Assembly (NCBI GenBank): GCA_016218715.1
Contig: JACRDG010000120.1
Location: 89,626 to 153,625, forward strand
Origin: Desulfomonile tiedjei
GTDB taxonomy: Bacteria; Desulfobacterota; Desulfomonilia; Desulfomonilales; Desulfomonilaceae
DNA length: 64,000 bases
Direction of reading: 5' to 3'
Below the pieces are notes generated by a model, which was not told where the DNA came from, ran no database searches, and saw nothing but the letters and a program-made list of their open reading frames with translations. This document shows, piece by piece, positions 16,387-24,950 of the stretch. The translations under genes and the position numbers were made by a program. The first letter of the stretch is position 1. Every line of letters begins with the position of its first letter.

Positions 16387-19125
16387 ATGACCGAGGAGAA
16401 ACCGACGCGCGTCCTCTACGTGGAGGAAGACCGGCCTGCAGCTCTCCTGCTTCAGGAGAAGTTAGTACGGGCCGGTTATTCCGTGGAACTGGCTTTTGAC
16501 GGCGAGCAAGGCCTGGCTATGCTCGAGCAGAACCGGTACGACGCAGTGGCCGTTGACCAGCAGATACCCTTCAGGACCGGCCTCGAGCTGATCCGGACGC
16601 TCTCTCTCCGGGACCGACTGCCGGCAACCGTCATGATCGCCGGCGCGGGTAATGAAATGGCGGCGGTAGAGGCCATGAAGCTCGGCGCTATGGATTACCT
16701 GATCAAAGACAAGGCCGGCAGGTATAGAGACCTCCTCCCCGCGGTCATCGAGCGTGCCGTAGAAAAGAAAAGACTCCTGGATGAAAAACGGCGGGTCGAA
16801 CAGGCCATCGCTCGGGCGAAAGCAGACTGGGAACGGACTTTTGACGCGGTCCCGGATCTGGTGGCGATCATCGGGAAGGATTTTCGCATCAGGCGGGTCA
16901 ATCGGTCCATGGCTTCCCGATTGGGAATGACCCCGCAAGAGGTGGTCGGAGCGACGTGCTATTCCTTGGTCCACCAAGGCGGCGCTCCGCCTGATACTTG
17001 CCCGCACCGACAATTAATGCAGGACGGACAAGAGCACACTGCTGAAACCTATGAGGCAGCGCTTGGCGGAACGTTTCTCGTCAGCGCCTCTCCCATTCGG
17101 GACGCGGACGGAGAACTCATCGGTTGCGTCCACGTCGCCCGGGACCTCACCGAGCGCAAGAAGGCCGAGGAAGCCCTTCGTGTGAGCGAACAGAAATACC
17201 GGATGCTCGTTGAGAACGCACCGGTTGGGATTCTTTCTGCGGACTATGCGGGCAGAATTCTCGAAGTAAACCCACAGATCCTCAAGATTCTCGTAATTGA
17301 GTCGGTCGGAGCCATCGAGCCGGCGAACATGCTCACCTTTCCTCCGTTCGTGGAGGCCGGAATCGCTGAAGTGTTCGGGCGCTGCTTGACTCAGGAACGG
17401 GTCGTTCACGCGGAGGTGCCGCACACCGACCCGTCAGGCAGGCAGTCGTACTTGAGTACGATCGCAACGCCGATGTGGGACTCCGCTGGACGGGTCACCG
17501 GAGGCCAGGCCGTTGTGGAAGACATCACGGACCGAAAACAGGCAGAGAAAAGACTGCGTGAAAGCGAAGAAAAGTTCCGCAGCCTGTTCGATTCCAGCCG
17601 CGACGGTATTGCCTGTGTCTCCCTCGACGGGCGTGTGGAGGACGCGAACCAGGCTTTCCTGGACATGCTCGGATATACCGTGGATGACATAAAGGTCATG
17701 CGGTACCGGCACTTCACGCCGGAGAAGTGGGCCTCGGTGGACGAGGCGGCATACGAAGAGCAAATCCTGAAGAGAGGCTATTCCGACGACACCGAACAGG
17801 AGTACATCCGTCGCGACGGTACTGTGATTCCGGTAGCCGTGAGGGCCTGGCTGGTACGAGACGAACAGGGGCAACCGCTGCACCTCTGGCGGGTCGTACG
17901 AGACATTACCCAACGCAAGAAGGGCGAACGCCTTGCGGTTGAAACCGAACGCATCAAGGCCGTCGGAGAGCTGGCAGGCGGGATAGCGCACAATTTCAAC
18001 AACCTCCTGCAGGTCGTTCTGGGAGCCGCTCAACTGGCCCAGGCAGACGTGGAATCGGGCTGTGCCGAGGACGCCAAAGAGGCGCTCAATCAGATCGTGC
18101 AGAGTGCAAGGTTCGGCGCGGAGACCATAAAACGCCTCCAATATTTCGCGCGGGTTCGCCGTGAAGATCTCACGGTGAGAGGAGAGGTCTTCGACTTATC
18201 GGAGATCGTCCACCAGGCCATCGAAATCAGTAAGCCCTGGTGGAAGACTTCCGCGGAAACGGAGGGGATGAGGATTGCCCTGCGACGTGACCTCGAGCAA
18301 GGCTGCATGGTCAAGGGCAGGCAGAACGAGCTGTTCGAAGTGGTGGTGAACCTCATCAAGAATGCCACCGAAGCTATACGCGGGGATGGCGAGATCATCG
18401 TGACGAGTCATGTCTCGGCCGGGAAGGTCGTGGTCAGTGTCAGCGACACCGGATGTGGAATTCCCAAGGAGAATCTCGGGAACATCTTCGAGCCGTTCTG
18501 GACCACGAAAGGCGTCGAAGGAACGGGGATGGGTCTCGCCAGCAGCTACGGAATCGTGAAAGAGCACCAGGGGGAGCTTGCCGTCCAGAGCGAGCTGGGC
18601 AAAGGGACCACCTTCACCGTGTCGTTCCCGCCGGCCGCGTCGATGCCGGAAGAAAAGCTCGAAGCCGTGGACTTCAGTCCCACGGGTCGGAAACGTATAC
18701 TCGTGGTCGACGACCTGGAACCTCTCACCATCATGCTGAAACATGGCTTTGAAAATCTCGGGCACACAGTCTACACGGCCCTTTCCGGCCGGGACGCGAT
18801 GACCCTGTTCCGGGAGACCGAGATCGATCTGATCGTCTGCGATCTCGCCATGCCCGAGTTGAACGGTCGGCAGGTCGCTGAGGCCGTCAAGGAAATCTGC
18901 GAAGTGAAGGGGATACCCAAGACCCCGTTTATCCTGCTCACCGGTTGGGGCGCGCAGCTTGGGGATGCCGCGAAGATGGCCGAATCCGGAGTGGACCGTG
19001 TCGTGGACAAGCCCGCAGATGTTCCCCAACTCATGATGATTGCATCGGAACTCTTTGCCAAGGTCTCGGAGAGCGAACGACCGTCTCCGGGGGAGAGACG
19101 ACGGAAAAGTCGGCACCGGTCATGA
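16387..19125 (+). CDS. Hybrid sensor kinase: receiver, three PAS, histidine kinase, receiver
   Basis: 912 residues with no membrane helix. Order: N-terminal receiver (about 8-130, acceptor in 'DAVAVDQQIPFRTG', Lys in 'YLIKDKAG'); PAS1 (about 150-260, with 'DTCPHRQLMQDG'); PAS2 (about 270-390); PAS3 (about 395-515); histidine kinase with H box 'GELAGGIAHNFNNLLQ', N box 'VVNLIKNATEAI' and G boxes 'VSDTGCGI' and 'GTGMGLAS'; C-terminal receiver (acceptor in 'DLIVCDLAMPE', Lys in 'VVDKPAD'). Two receivers on one kinase point to a phosphorelay. Output partners are unknown; it converges on the kinase gene at 19143. Confidence 0.93.
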   Translation: MTEEKPTRVLYVEEDRPAALLLQEKLVRAGYSVELAFDGEQGLAMLEQNRYDAVAVDQQIPFRTGLELIRTLSLRDRLPATVMIAGAGNEMAAVEAMKLGAMDYLIKDKAGRYRDLLPAVIERAVEKKRLLDEKRRVEQAIARAKADWERTFDAVPDLVAIIGKDFRIRRVNRSMASRLGMTPQEVVGATCYSLVHQGGAPPDTCPHRQLMQDGQEHTAETYEAALGGTFLVSASPIRDADGELIGCVHVARDLTERKKAEEALRVSEQKYRMLVENAPVGILSADYAGRILEVNPQILKILVIESVGAIEPANMLTFPPFVEAGIAEVFGRCLTQERVVHAEVPHTDPSGRQSYLSTIATPMWDSAGRVTGGQAVVEDITDRKQAEKRLRESEEKFRSLFDSSRDGIACVSLDGRVEDANQAFLDMLGYTVDDIKVMRYRHFTPEKWASVDEAAYEEQILKRGYSDDTEQEYIRRDGTVIPVAVRAWLVRDEQGQPLHLWRVVRDITQRKKGERLAVETERIKAVGELAGGIAHNFNNLLQVVLGAAQLAQADVESGCAEDAKEALNQIVQSARFGAETIKRLQYFARVRREDLTVRGEVFDLSEIVHQAIEISKPWWKTSAETEGMRIALRRDLEQGCMVKGRQNELFEVVVNLIKNATEAIRGDGEIIVTSHVSAGKVVVSVSDTGCGIPKENLGNIFEPFWTTKGVEGTGMGLASSYGIVKEHQGELAVQSELGKGTTFTVSFPPAASMPEEKLEAVDFSPTGRKRILVVDDLEPLTIMLKHGFENLGHTVYTALSGRDAMTLFRETEIDLIVCDLAMPELNGRQVAEAVKEICEVKGIPKTPFILLTGWGAQLGDAAKMAESGVDRVVDKPADVPQLMMIASELFAKVSESERPSPGERRRKSRHRS

Positions 19126-19142
19126 AAGCGGCGACTGCGGCT

Positions 19143-21119
19143 CTACTGGATGGGAAGTTCGAACAGGAAATTGACCCAGACGCCGGGATTGGTTTCGCAC
19201 CAGATGCGGCCTCCGTGGGCTTCGATAATCTTGCGGATGTTGTACAGACCCAAACCGGTGCCCCTCTTTTGGAGCGTGGTTTCGTCAGGCACGCGGTAAA
19301 ATTTCTCGAAGATTCTCTCCACCTGATCGTAGGGCACGCCGGGCCCCGCATTCCAGACATTGAAGAGATAACGATCGCCAAGATCTCGTACGCCGAAGGC
19401 GATCTTTCCTTCGGGATACCGGTACTTCAGCGCATTTCCGAACAGATTGCGGTACACGATTTCCAGCAGCGCAGGATCCCCCTGAAGCTGAATCCGACCG
19501 ACTCCGCCCATACTCAGGTCGTAGCTCTCGAAGGAATCGGGGTACCGTTCTTTCAACCCAGTCATTGCGGGCATGATCACCTCTTCGGAGAAGTCGTTGA
19601 TCAACTGCTTCCGAAACTGAATCTGCCCGTGCTCCAGTTCCGCCATCACGAGGAAGTCGCGGCTCATGGCCTCGAGAAACTGAGAATGATGGTAGACGAT
19701 CTTCAGTTCCCTCAGTTTGGCCGCGTCGGTCTCGTGCTTGATCAGCCGACGGAGAAAACCGCTCATCACTACCAGCGAGTTCTTGTTCTCGTGGTTGATG
19801 AAGTGGATTGCTTCGCGATAGTTCGTATTTAGACGTTCGAGTTCCCGTAGGACCGCCTTTTCTTTGCCGATGTCCTTGCTGACGCCGACCGTTCCGATAA
19901 CGTTCCCTTCCTCGTCTTTCAGCAGAGAGAGGGTCAGCGAAATTTCTACGATTCCTCCTGACTTTGTGCTCAATCTTGTCTCGTAATTGCGCACACCACC
20001 GGACACGATGACCTCGTCAACAATCCTGTCCCTCTCGGCCGGGTCTTCCCACAGTTCGCCGGCTGGACGCCCCTGCACCTCTTCGGCGGTGTAGCCGGTC
20101 ATCTTTTCGGCACCGGGATTGAATTCGACGATACGCGAGTCCAGGTCGGTGGTTATGATCATATCCTGGCAACAGCGGAGGATTCCGCCCAGGTACGTGG
20201 TCTCTTTGGCGAAGGCTTCGGTGCGAGTCCAAACTTCCTTGGAGAGGTTCCTTGCCAGCCGCTTGTATCGTTCCTGCGATTCCCGCAACTTGGCTTCCAG
20301 GTCCGAGATCTCCACCTGGCGACCGATCAGCCCCGCAATCTCCTCGAGAAAATAGTCGTCCTCCGGACGTGTCTCCTGTCCGCGGGCACAGCAGGCGCTC
20401 AGGTGACCTCGAATTTGGTCTCCGACCCGGATTTCCAGCCTGCTGAGCGCCCCTGCGGGCTCGCCGGGCTGTTGGCCGTAGCTCTTCCCGTCCACCTCGG
20501 CCCAAACTCTGACCTCAGGCCAACGATCGAGCACAGCACTCAAATCCGCCAGGACACGGGCCATCTTTTTGTCAAAGGGAGCGCTCCCCATCAAGTCGTG
20601 GCTAATCTGGAGCAGTCCTTCAAGCTTCTTGGACAGGTCGGAACGTCGCGCCTCAATGGGTTCTTCCGATCTGGCAGGCGGTGACGAAGGAGGGGCTTCC
20701 GATACGGTCTCGACGATGTAACCGTTCCCGGCATCGTCCTTGAAGGAGCTCAGGCTCACCAAACAGGGCGTCCCGCCTCGAATCTGCTCCGCGGGTCGGA
20801 CCGGCCGCGAGGTTCCTTTGATGAGCCGGTCAAAAGGGCAGAACGGACAGGGTTTCTGCAGACCTGCGAGCGCTTCGTAACATCGTCTCTGTTCGACTGG
20901 GCCGGTAATTGGGGCGAGGCGAGAATTGACATGGACGATGCGGTAGCCCGCGGCAATCACCGCGGCCCCGCCGGTGACCGGCTGCAAAGACTTGTGGGCA
21001 GGAGTCTCGATGACGTCCCCCTGTGAAACGAAATCCGGACGCGACTGAGATTGCTTCACTCGGACAAACTTGGAACCCCAAGACCCCGTTCGCTCTGTTG
21101 GGACCCGGTAACCATCCAC
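19143..21119 (-). CDS. PAS sensor histidine kinase (cytoplasmic)
   Basis: Up to 658 residues; the GTG at 21119 has no good ribosome site, so the real start may be some 20-40 codons further in. The N-terminal PAS-like domain contains 'KPCPFCPFDRL', the Cys cluster seen in several PAS domains of this window. A central region resembles a GAF-type domain and ends in a coiled coil. A second PAS follows ('ITTDLDSRIVEFNPGAEKM'). The kinase core has 'HFINHENKNSLVV' as H box, N box 'YRNLFGNALKY', G1 'VWNAGPGV' and G2 'KRGTGLGLYN'. The gene ends 17 bp from the convergent hybrid kinase. Confidence 0.9.
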   Translation of the reverse strand: MDGYRVPTERTGSWGSKFVRVKQSQSRPDFVSQGDVIETPAHKSLQPVTGGAAVIAAGYRIVHVNSRLAPITGPVEQRRCYEALAGLQKPCPFCPFDRLIKGTSRPVRPAEQIRGGTPCLVSLSSFKDDAGNGYIVETVSEAPPSSPPARSEEPIEARRSDLSKKLEGLLQISHDLMGSAPFDKKMARVLADLSAVLDRWPEVRVWAEVDGKSYGQQPGEPAGALSRLEIRVGDQIRGHLSACCARGQETRPEDDYFLEEIAGLIGRQVEISDLEAKLRESQERYKRLARNLSKEVWTRTEAFAKETTYLGGILRCCQDMIITTDLDSRIVEFNPGAEKMTGYTAEEVQGRPAGELWEDPAERDRIVDEVIVSGGVRNYETRLSTKSGGIVEISLTLSLLKDEEGNVIGTVGVSKDIGKEKAVLRELERLNTNYREAIHFINHENKNSLVVMSGFLRRLIKHETDAAKLRELKIVYHHSQFLEAMSRDFLVMAELEHGQIQFRKQLINDFSEEVIMPAMTGLKERYPDSFESYDLSMGGVGRIQLQGDPALLEIVYRNLFGNALKYRYPEGKIAFGVRDLGDRYLFNVWNAGPGVPYDQVERIFEKFYRVPDETTLQKRGTGLGLYNIRKIIEAHGGRIWCETNPGVWVNFLFELPIQ

Positions 21120-21368
21120 AGTGCCGGTGTGCCGGCGGGACCGGGAAGCTCCGAGTTCGCCAGGACACCTCTGGAGCGTGTCGAATTGCGGCCCGCGTTG
21201 GTCAAGTGGTCACGTCCTGGTTAGCGCAGTTTCTCCTGGAAGTCAATGGATAGGAGTCAAAGGCGATTCGCGACGGGAAGATCGTGCTCCGCCTCTGAGA
21301 ACCTGTGTTTGACTTATGAGACGAGCCGGTGGTAGGATCATGCCGTACCGTTGTCATCGGAGGGCCTT

Positions 21369-22097
21369 ATGAAGGGCGTAGTTCTCGCCGGAGGGTTGGG
21401 AACCAGACTGTTTCCGCTTACCAAGATCACCAACAAGCATCTGCTGCCGGTTTACAACAGGCCTATGGTGACCTATCCCATTGAGTGCCTGGTCAAGGGA
21501 GGTATTACCGACATTCTCGTCGTGACCGGCGGCAACCATCCGGGAGACTTCCTGAGACTGCTCGGCAACGGAAGAGAATACGGCGTCGAACATATCAACT
21601 ACGCTTACCAAGAAGGCGAAGGCGGGATTGCCGATGCCTTGTCGCTCGCCGAGCCCCACGCTGCGGGTGGACCTATCTGCGTCGTGCTCGGTGACAACAT
21701 TGTTGAGAAAACCATCGCCCACGCTGTGCAAGACTACAAGAGACACGGCAAAGGGGCAAAGATCCTCCTCAAAGAGGTCCCCGACCCTCAGCGATTCGGC
21801 GTCGCAGTGATGGACGGGCATCGCGTCGTACGGATCGACGAGAAACCCGAGCTTCCTTCCACATCGTATGCGGTGACCGGGATCTACATGTACGATTCTC
21901 GGGTGTTTGACTTCATCAAAACGCTCACCCCGTCGCAACGAGGGGAACTGGAAATAACCGATGTGAACAATCGGTACATCGATGAAGAGACCATGACCTG
22001 GTCGATCCTCGATGGCTGGTGGACGGACGCAGGGACGTTCGATTCACTGCTGAGGGCTTCCAATCTCGTTGCCCAGGGAGGAGCCAACAACGATTGA
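21369..22097 (+). CDS. rmlA: Glucose-1-phosphate thymidylyltransferase (RmlA-like, short form)
   Basis: 242 residues from ATG 21369 (ggaggg upstream); the track start at 21351 is a less likely TTG. 'GVVLAGGLGTRLFPLT' is the nucleotide-binding signature of sugar-nucleotidyltransferases, 'VVLGDNIVEKT' holds the metal-binding Asp, and 'DVNNRYID' and 'GWWTDAGTFDSL' are typical of RmlA. It makes dTDP-glucose from dTTP and glucose-1-phosphate. It is about 50 residues shorter than classical RmlA, lacking the C-terminal allosteric part, like many RmlA-like enzymes of antibiotic or O-antigen clusters. It starts the rml-like operon. Confidence 0.9.
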   Translation: MKGVVLAGGLGTRLFPLTKITNKHLLPVYNRPMVTYPIECLVKGGITDILVVTGGNHPGDFLRLLGNGREYGVEHINYAYQEGEGGIADALSLAEPHAAGGPICVVLGDNIVEKTIAHAVQDYKRHGKGAKILLKEVPDPQRFGVAVMDGHRVVRIDEKPELPSTSYAVTGIYMYDSRVFDFIKTLTPSQRGELEITDVNNRYIDEETMTWSILDGWWTDAGTFDSLLRASNLVAQGGANND

Positions 22098-22105
22098 GTG
22101 CAACT

Positions 22106-22597
22106 ATGGAGCGTGAAAAATTCAAGCGCCCTGACTCACAGCTCATTGACGGGGTCATCGTCCAGCCGCTGAGGGTCATCCCCGACGAACGCGGGCGATT
22201 GATGGAGATCCTCAGATGTGACGATCCCTTTTGTTCCGGGTTCGGACAGGTATACCTGACGACGGTGTATCCTGGGGTCGTGAAGGCATGGCACTACCAC
22301 AAGATCCAGGAAGACCGGTTTACCTGTGTCAGGGGAATGGTCAAAGCAGTATTATGCGACGACAGGGAGCAGTCTCCCACTCGCGGCTTGCTGAACGAGA
22401 TCTACGTGGGTGAGCACAAACCGTGCCTCATCGTGATTCCACCGGGGGTCTACCACGGCTGGAAGTGCATCAGCGAGTACGAGGCCTACGTGATCAACGT
22501 GCCGTCTCATCCGTACAATCGTTCCGATCCGGACGAGTACCGCTGCGATCCACATACCGGCGGCATCCCTTACGATTGGTCGAGAAAGGACGGATAG
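22106..22597 (+). CDS. rmlC: dTDP-4-dehydrorhamnose 3,5-epimerase-like cupin
   Basis: 163 residues from ATG 22106, 8 bp after the rmlA-like gene. The cupin fold is marked by 'RVIPDERGRLMEILRCDD', 'KAWHYHKIQEDRFTCVRG' (catalytic-type His) and 'IPPGVYHGWKC'. RmlC epimerises C3 and C5 of dTDP-4-keto-6-deoxyglucose. It is somewhat shorter than standard RmlC (about 180), so a related dTDP-hexose epimerase or isomerase is possible. It lies between rmlA- and rmlB-like genes. Confidence 0.85.
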   Translation: MEREKFKRPDSQLIDGVIVQPLRVIPDERGRLMEILRCDDPFCSGFGQVYLTTVYPGVVKAWHYHKIQEDRFTCVRGMVKAVLCDDREQSPTRGLLNEIYVGEHKPCLIVIPPGVYHGWKCISEYEAYVINVPSHPYNRSDPDEYRCDPHTGGIPYDWSRKDG

Positions 22598-22599
22598 CA

Positions 22600-23610
22600 A
22601 TGAAACTCCTCGTGACCGGCGGGTGTGGCTTCATTGGATCCAACTTTGTGCTGTACATGTTGGAGACCCATCCTGAGGTAAGCCTTGTCAACCTCGACCT
22701 GCTGACCTACGCCGGAAATTTGGAGAACCTCCAGGACGCCCTGCCGTACGGTGAACGGCACCGCTTCGTCCGAGGAGATATAACCGACCGGAAGCTTGTA
22801 TACGACCTGATATCGGAAAAACCGGACGTTGTAGTGAACTTTGCCGCGGAAACCCACGTGGATCGGTCCATCATGGACAGTTTCGCGTTCGTGAACACCA
22901 ACGTGCTCGGTACACAGGTCCTCCTGGAAGCGTGCAAGGAATTCGGGGTGGAACGATTCGTCCAGATATCCACTGACGAGGTGTACGGTTCTCTCGGGCC
23001 TGAAGGGGCTTTCACCGAGTCACACCCGCTGGCCCCCAACAGTCCTTACGCCGCGAGCAAGGCTGCCGCCGACCTGTTGTGTCGGTCGTACCACAAGACG
23101 TACGGCCTGGATGTGCTCGTGACCAGATGCTCGAACAATTACGGGCCGTTACAGTTTCCGGAGAAGCTTATGCCGCTCATGATCACCAACGCGCTCCAGG
23201 ACAAGGAGCTCCCCGTGTACGGAGACGGCATGAACGTGCGGGATTGGATTCACGTCACCGACCATTGCAGGGCCGTCGATCTCGTTCTCCGCAAGAGCCG
23301 CGGGGGAGAGATCTACAACATCGGTTCGAGCAGCGAGTATCCGAACCTGCACGTCGTCCGATATATCCTGCAAAGGCTGAGCAAACCCGAGTCGCTGATA
23401 CGGTTCGTCCAGGACAGGCCGGGCCACGACCGGCGCTACGCCATGGACGCATCAAAATTGAGAAGAGAACTCGGGTGGGAGCCGGTCACCACATTCGAGG
23501 AAGGAATGAACCAAACCATCTCCTGGTACATCGAACATGAAATGTGGTGGCAACGCATCAAGACCGGCGAATACCTCACGTACTACGAGAAATGGTACGG
23601 AAACCGCTGA
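22600..23610 (+). CDS. rmlB: dTDP-glucose 4,6-dehydratase
   Basis: 336 residues from ATG 22600, 2 bp after the rmlC-like stop. It is a short-chain dehydrogenase fold: 'TGGCGFIGSNFV' binds NAD, 'VDRSIMDSFAFVNTN' and 'QISTDEVYGSLG' are RmlB hallmarks, and 'YAASKAAAD' holds the catalytic Tyr and Lys. It forms dTDP-4-keto-6-deoxyglucose. With rmlA- and rmlC-like genes it gives dTDP-6-deoxysugar precursors for surface polysaccharide; no rmlD reductase is present in the window, so the final sugar is open. Confidence 0.95.
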   Translation: MKLLVTGGCGFIGSNFVLYMLETHPEVSLVNLDLLTYAGNLENLQDALPYGERHRFVRGDITDRKLVYDLISEKPDVVVNFAAETHVDRSIMDSFAFVNTNVLGTQVLLEACKEFGVERFVQISTDEVYGSLGPEGAFTESHPLAPNSPYAASKAAADLLCRSYHKTYGLDVLVTRCSNNYGPLQFPEKLMPLMITNALQDKELPVYGDGMNVRDWIHVTDHCRAVDLVLRKSRGGEIYNIGSSSEYPNLHVVRYILQRLSKPESLIRFVQDRPGHDRRYAMDASKLRRELGWEPVTTFEEGMNQTISWYIEHEMWWQRIKTGEYLTYYEKWYGNR

Positions 23611-23617
23611 GTCTGCG

Positions 23618-23745
23618 TAAGGTGCGGTGACCGAAGCGAACCGCCCCGTTCGAGGTCTTTTTCACAAATACGGTATCTCCTCTGGTGTCCCTGCTTTTGG
23701 CTGTACAGTGGGGCCGGCATCTTGCCGGTCCGACTCAAGCCGTCC
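23618..23745. repeat. Dispersed intergenic repeat, copy R1 (two elements)
   Basis: It contains two elements that recur elsewhere: 'ggtgcggtgaccgaagcgaa' (compare 38673 onwards) and 'cagtggggccggcatcttgc' with the palindrome ccggcatcttgccgg (compare 38592 onwards, and inverted at 43917 onwards). It lies between rmlB and ispG. It looks like a non-coding mobile or spreading element rather than regulatory DNA of one gene. Confidence 0.75.
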
Positions 23746-23763
23746 CTCTGGAGGACATTTGTT

Positions 23764-24903
23764 TTGGCAATCACTAAACAGCCCCTGAATTCAATACAGC
23801 ACACGATGAACATACAGCGTCGCACCACTCGGAGGATTTGGGTCGGGTCCGTTCCCATCGGTGATGGTTCGCCCATTGCGGTTCAGTCAATGGCCAACAC
23901 CGATACGCGGGATGCGAAAGCTACGGTACGCCAGGTTCGGCGGCTGGAGCAGGCCGGCTGCGAAATCGTACGCGTCGGCGTCCCGGATATCGAAGCCGCA
24001 CGGGCGCTGGGAGCCATCAAAGCACGTATCACTATCCCGCTCGTCGCGGACATCCACTTCGACCATCGCCTCGCGCTGGAGGCCCTGCGCCAGGGTGTGG
24101 ACAGCTTGCGGCTCAACCCGGGAAACATCGGGTCAGCAGCCAAGGTCCGCGAGGTCACCCGTGCTGCGTCGGAACGCAGGGTTCCCATACGCATCGGCGT
24201 GAATGCAGGCTCACTGGAACGCAAGCTTCTGGAGAAGCACAAGGGAGCCTCGCCCGCGGCCATGGTGGAGAGCGCGCTGAACCACGTGGCCATCCTGGAG
24301 AGAGAGGGTTTCCACCTGATCAAACTGTCGCTGAAGGCGTCGGATGTCACGCGGACAGTCGAAGCGTACCGCATGCTTTCTCAGCGGGTGGACTACCCGT
24401 TACACGTGGGCATTACCGAAGCGGGGACGCTCCTGCCGGGAGCGGTAAAATCTGCGATCGGGATCGGCCTGCTGCTCGCGGAAGGGATCGGCGACACCAT
24501 TCGGGTCTCGCTCACCGCGCCGCCGGTCCAGGAGATCGTTGCCGCTTATGCGATCCTTCGGTCTCTCGGCATTCGGGAACGAGGGGTCGAGGTGATCTCG
24601 TGCCCGACCTGCGCCAGAACCGAAATCGACCTTATCCGGCTGGCCGAACGGGTCGAGAAGGCACTGGCTCGCGTGCGAACCCCGCTAAAGGTGGCAGTAA
24701 TGGGATGCGTGGTCAACGGTCCCGGTGAAGCCAAAGAGGCGGACGTGGGTATCGCGGGCGGAAAAGGGAAAGGAATCCTCTTCAAACACGGCAAGAAGAT
24801 TGCCTCGTATCCCGAGAGCGAGCTCCTCCCCGCTCTCCTCGCAGAAATCGCTCAAATGACGGGAGAAGGAGCGGCGATAAGCAAGAAATCACTATTTGTT
24901 TGA
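23764..24903 (+). CDS. ispG: 4-hydroxy-3-methylbut-2-enyl diphosphate synthase (MEP pathway)
   Basis: The track opens at 23722 inside the upstream repeat. TTG 23764 lies 8 bases after ggagga and gives 379 residues; ATG 23806 is an alternative without a ribosome site. IspG reductively converts methylerythritol cyclodiphosphate to HMBPP with a [4Fe-4S] cluster. The cluster Cys are in 'VISCPTCARTE' and 'VMGCVVNGPGEA'. The TIM-barrel start 'PIAVQSMANTDTRD' and 'LVADIHFDHRLA' are family hallmarks. It supplies isoprenoid precursors, including the menaquinone side chain. Confidence 0.96.
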   Translation: MAITKQPLNSIQHTMNIQRRTTRRIWVGSVPIGDGSPIAVQSMANTDTRDAKATVRQVRRLEQAGCEIVRVGVPDIEAARALGAIKARITIPLVADIHFDHRLALEALRQGVDSLRLNPGNIGSAAKVREVTRAASERRVPIRIGVNAGSLERKLLEKHKGASPAAMVESALNHVAILEREGFHLIKLSLKASDVTRTVEAYRMLSQRVDYPLHVGITEAGTLLPGAVKSAIGIGLLLAEGIGDTIRVSLTAPPVQEIVAAYAILRSLGIRERGVEVISCPTCARTEIDLIRLAERVEKALARVRTPLKVAVMGCVVNGPGEAKEADVGIAGGKGKGILFKHGKKIASYPESELLPALLAEIAQMTGEGAAISKKSLFV

Positions 24904-24950
24904 GAAAGGCTTTCCCCCACCCTTCGGGCAGAACGCGACCTCGCCGATTG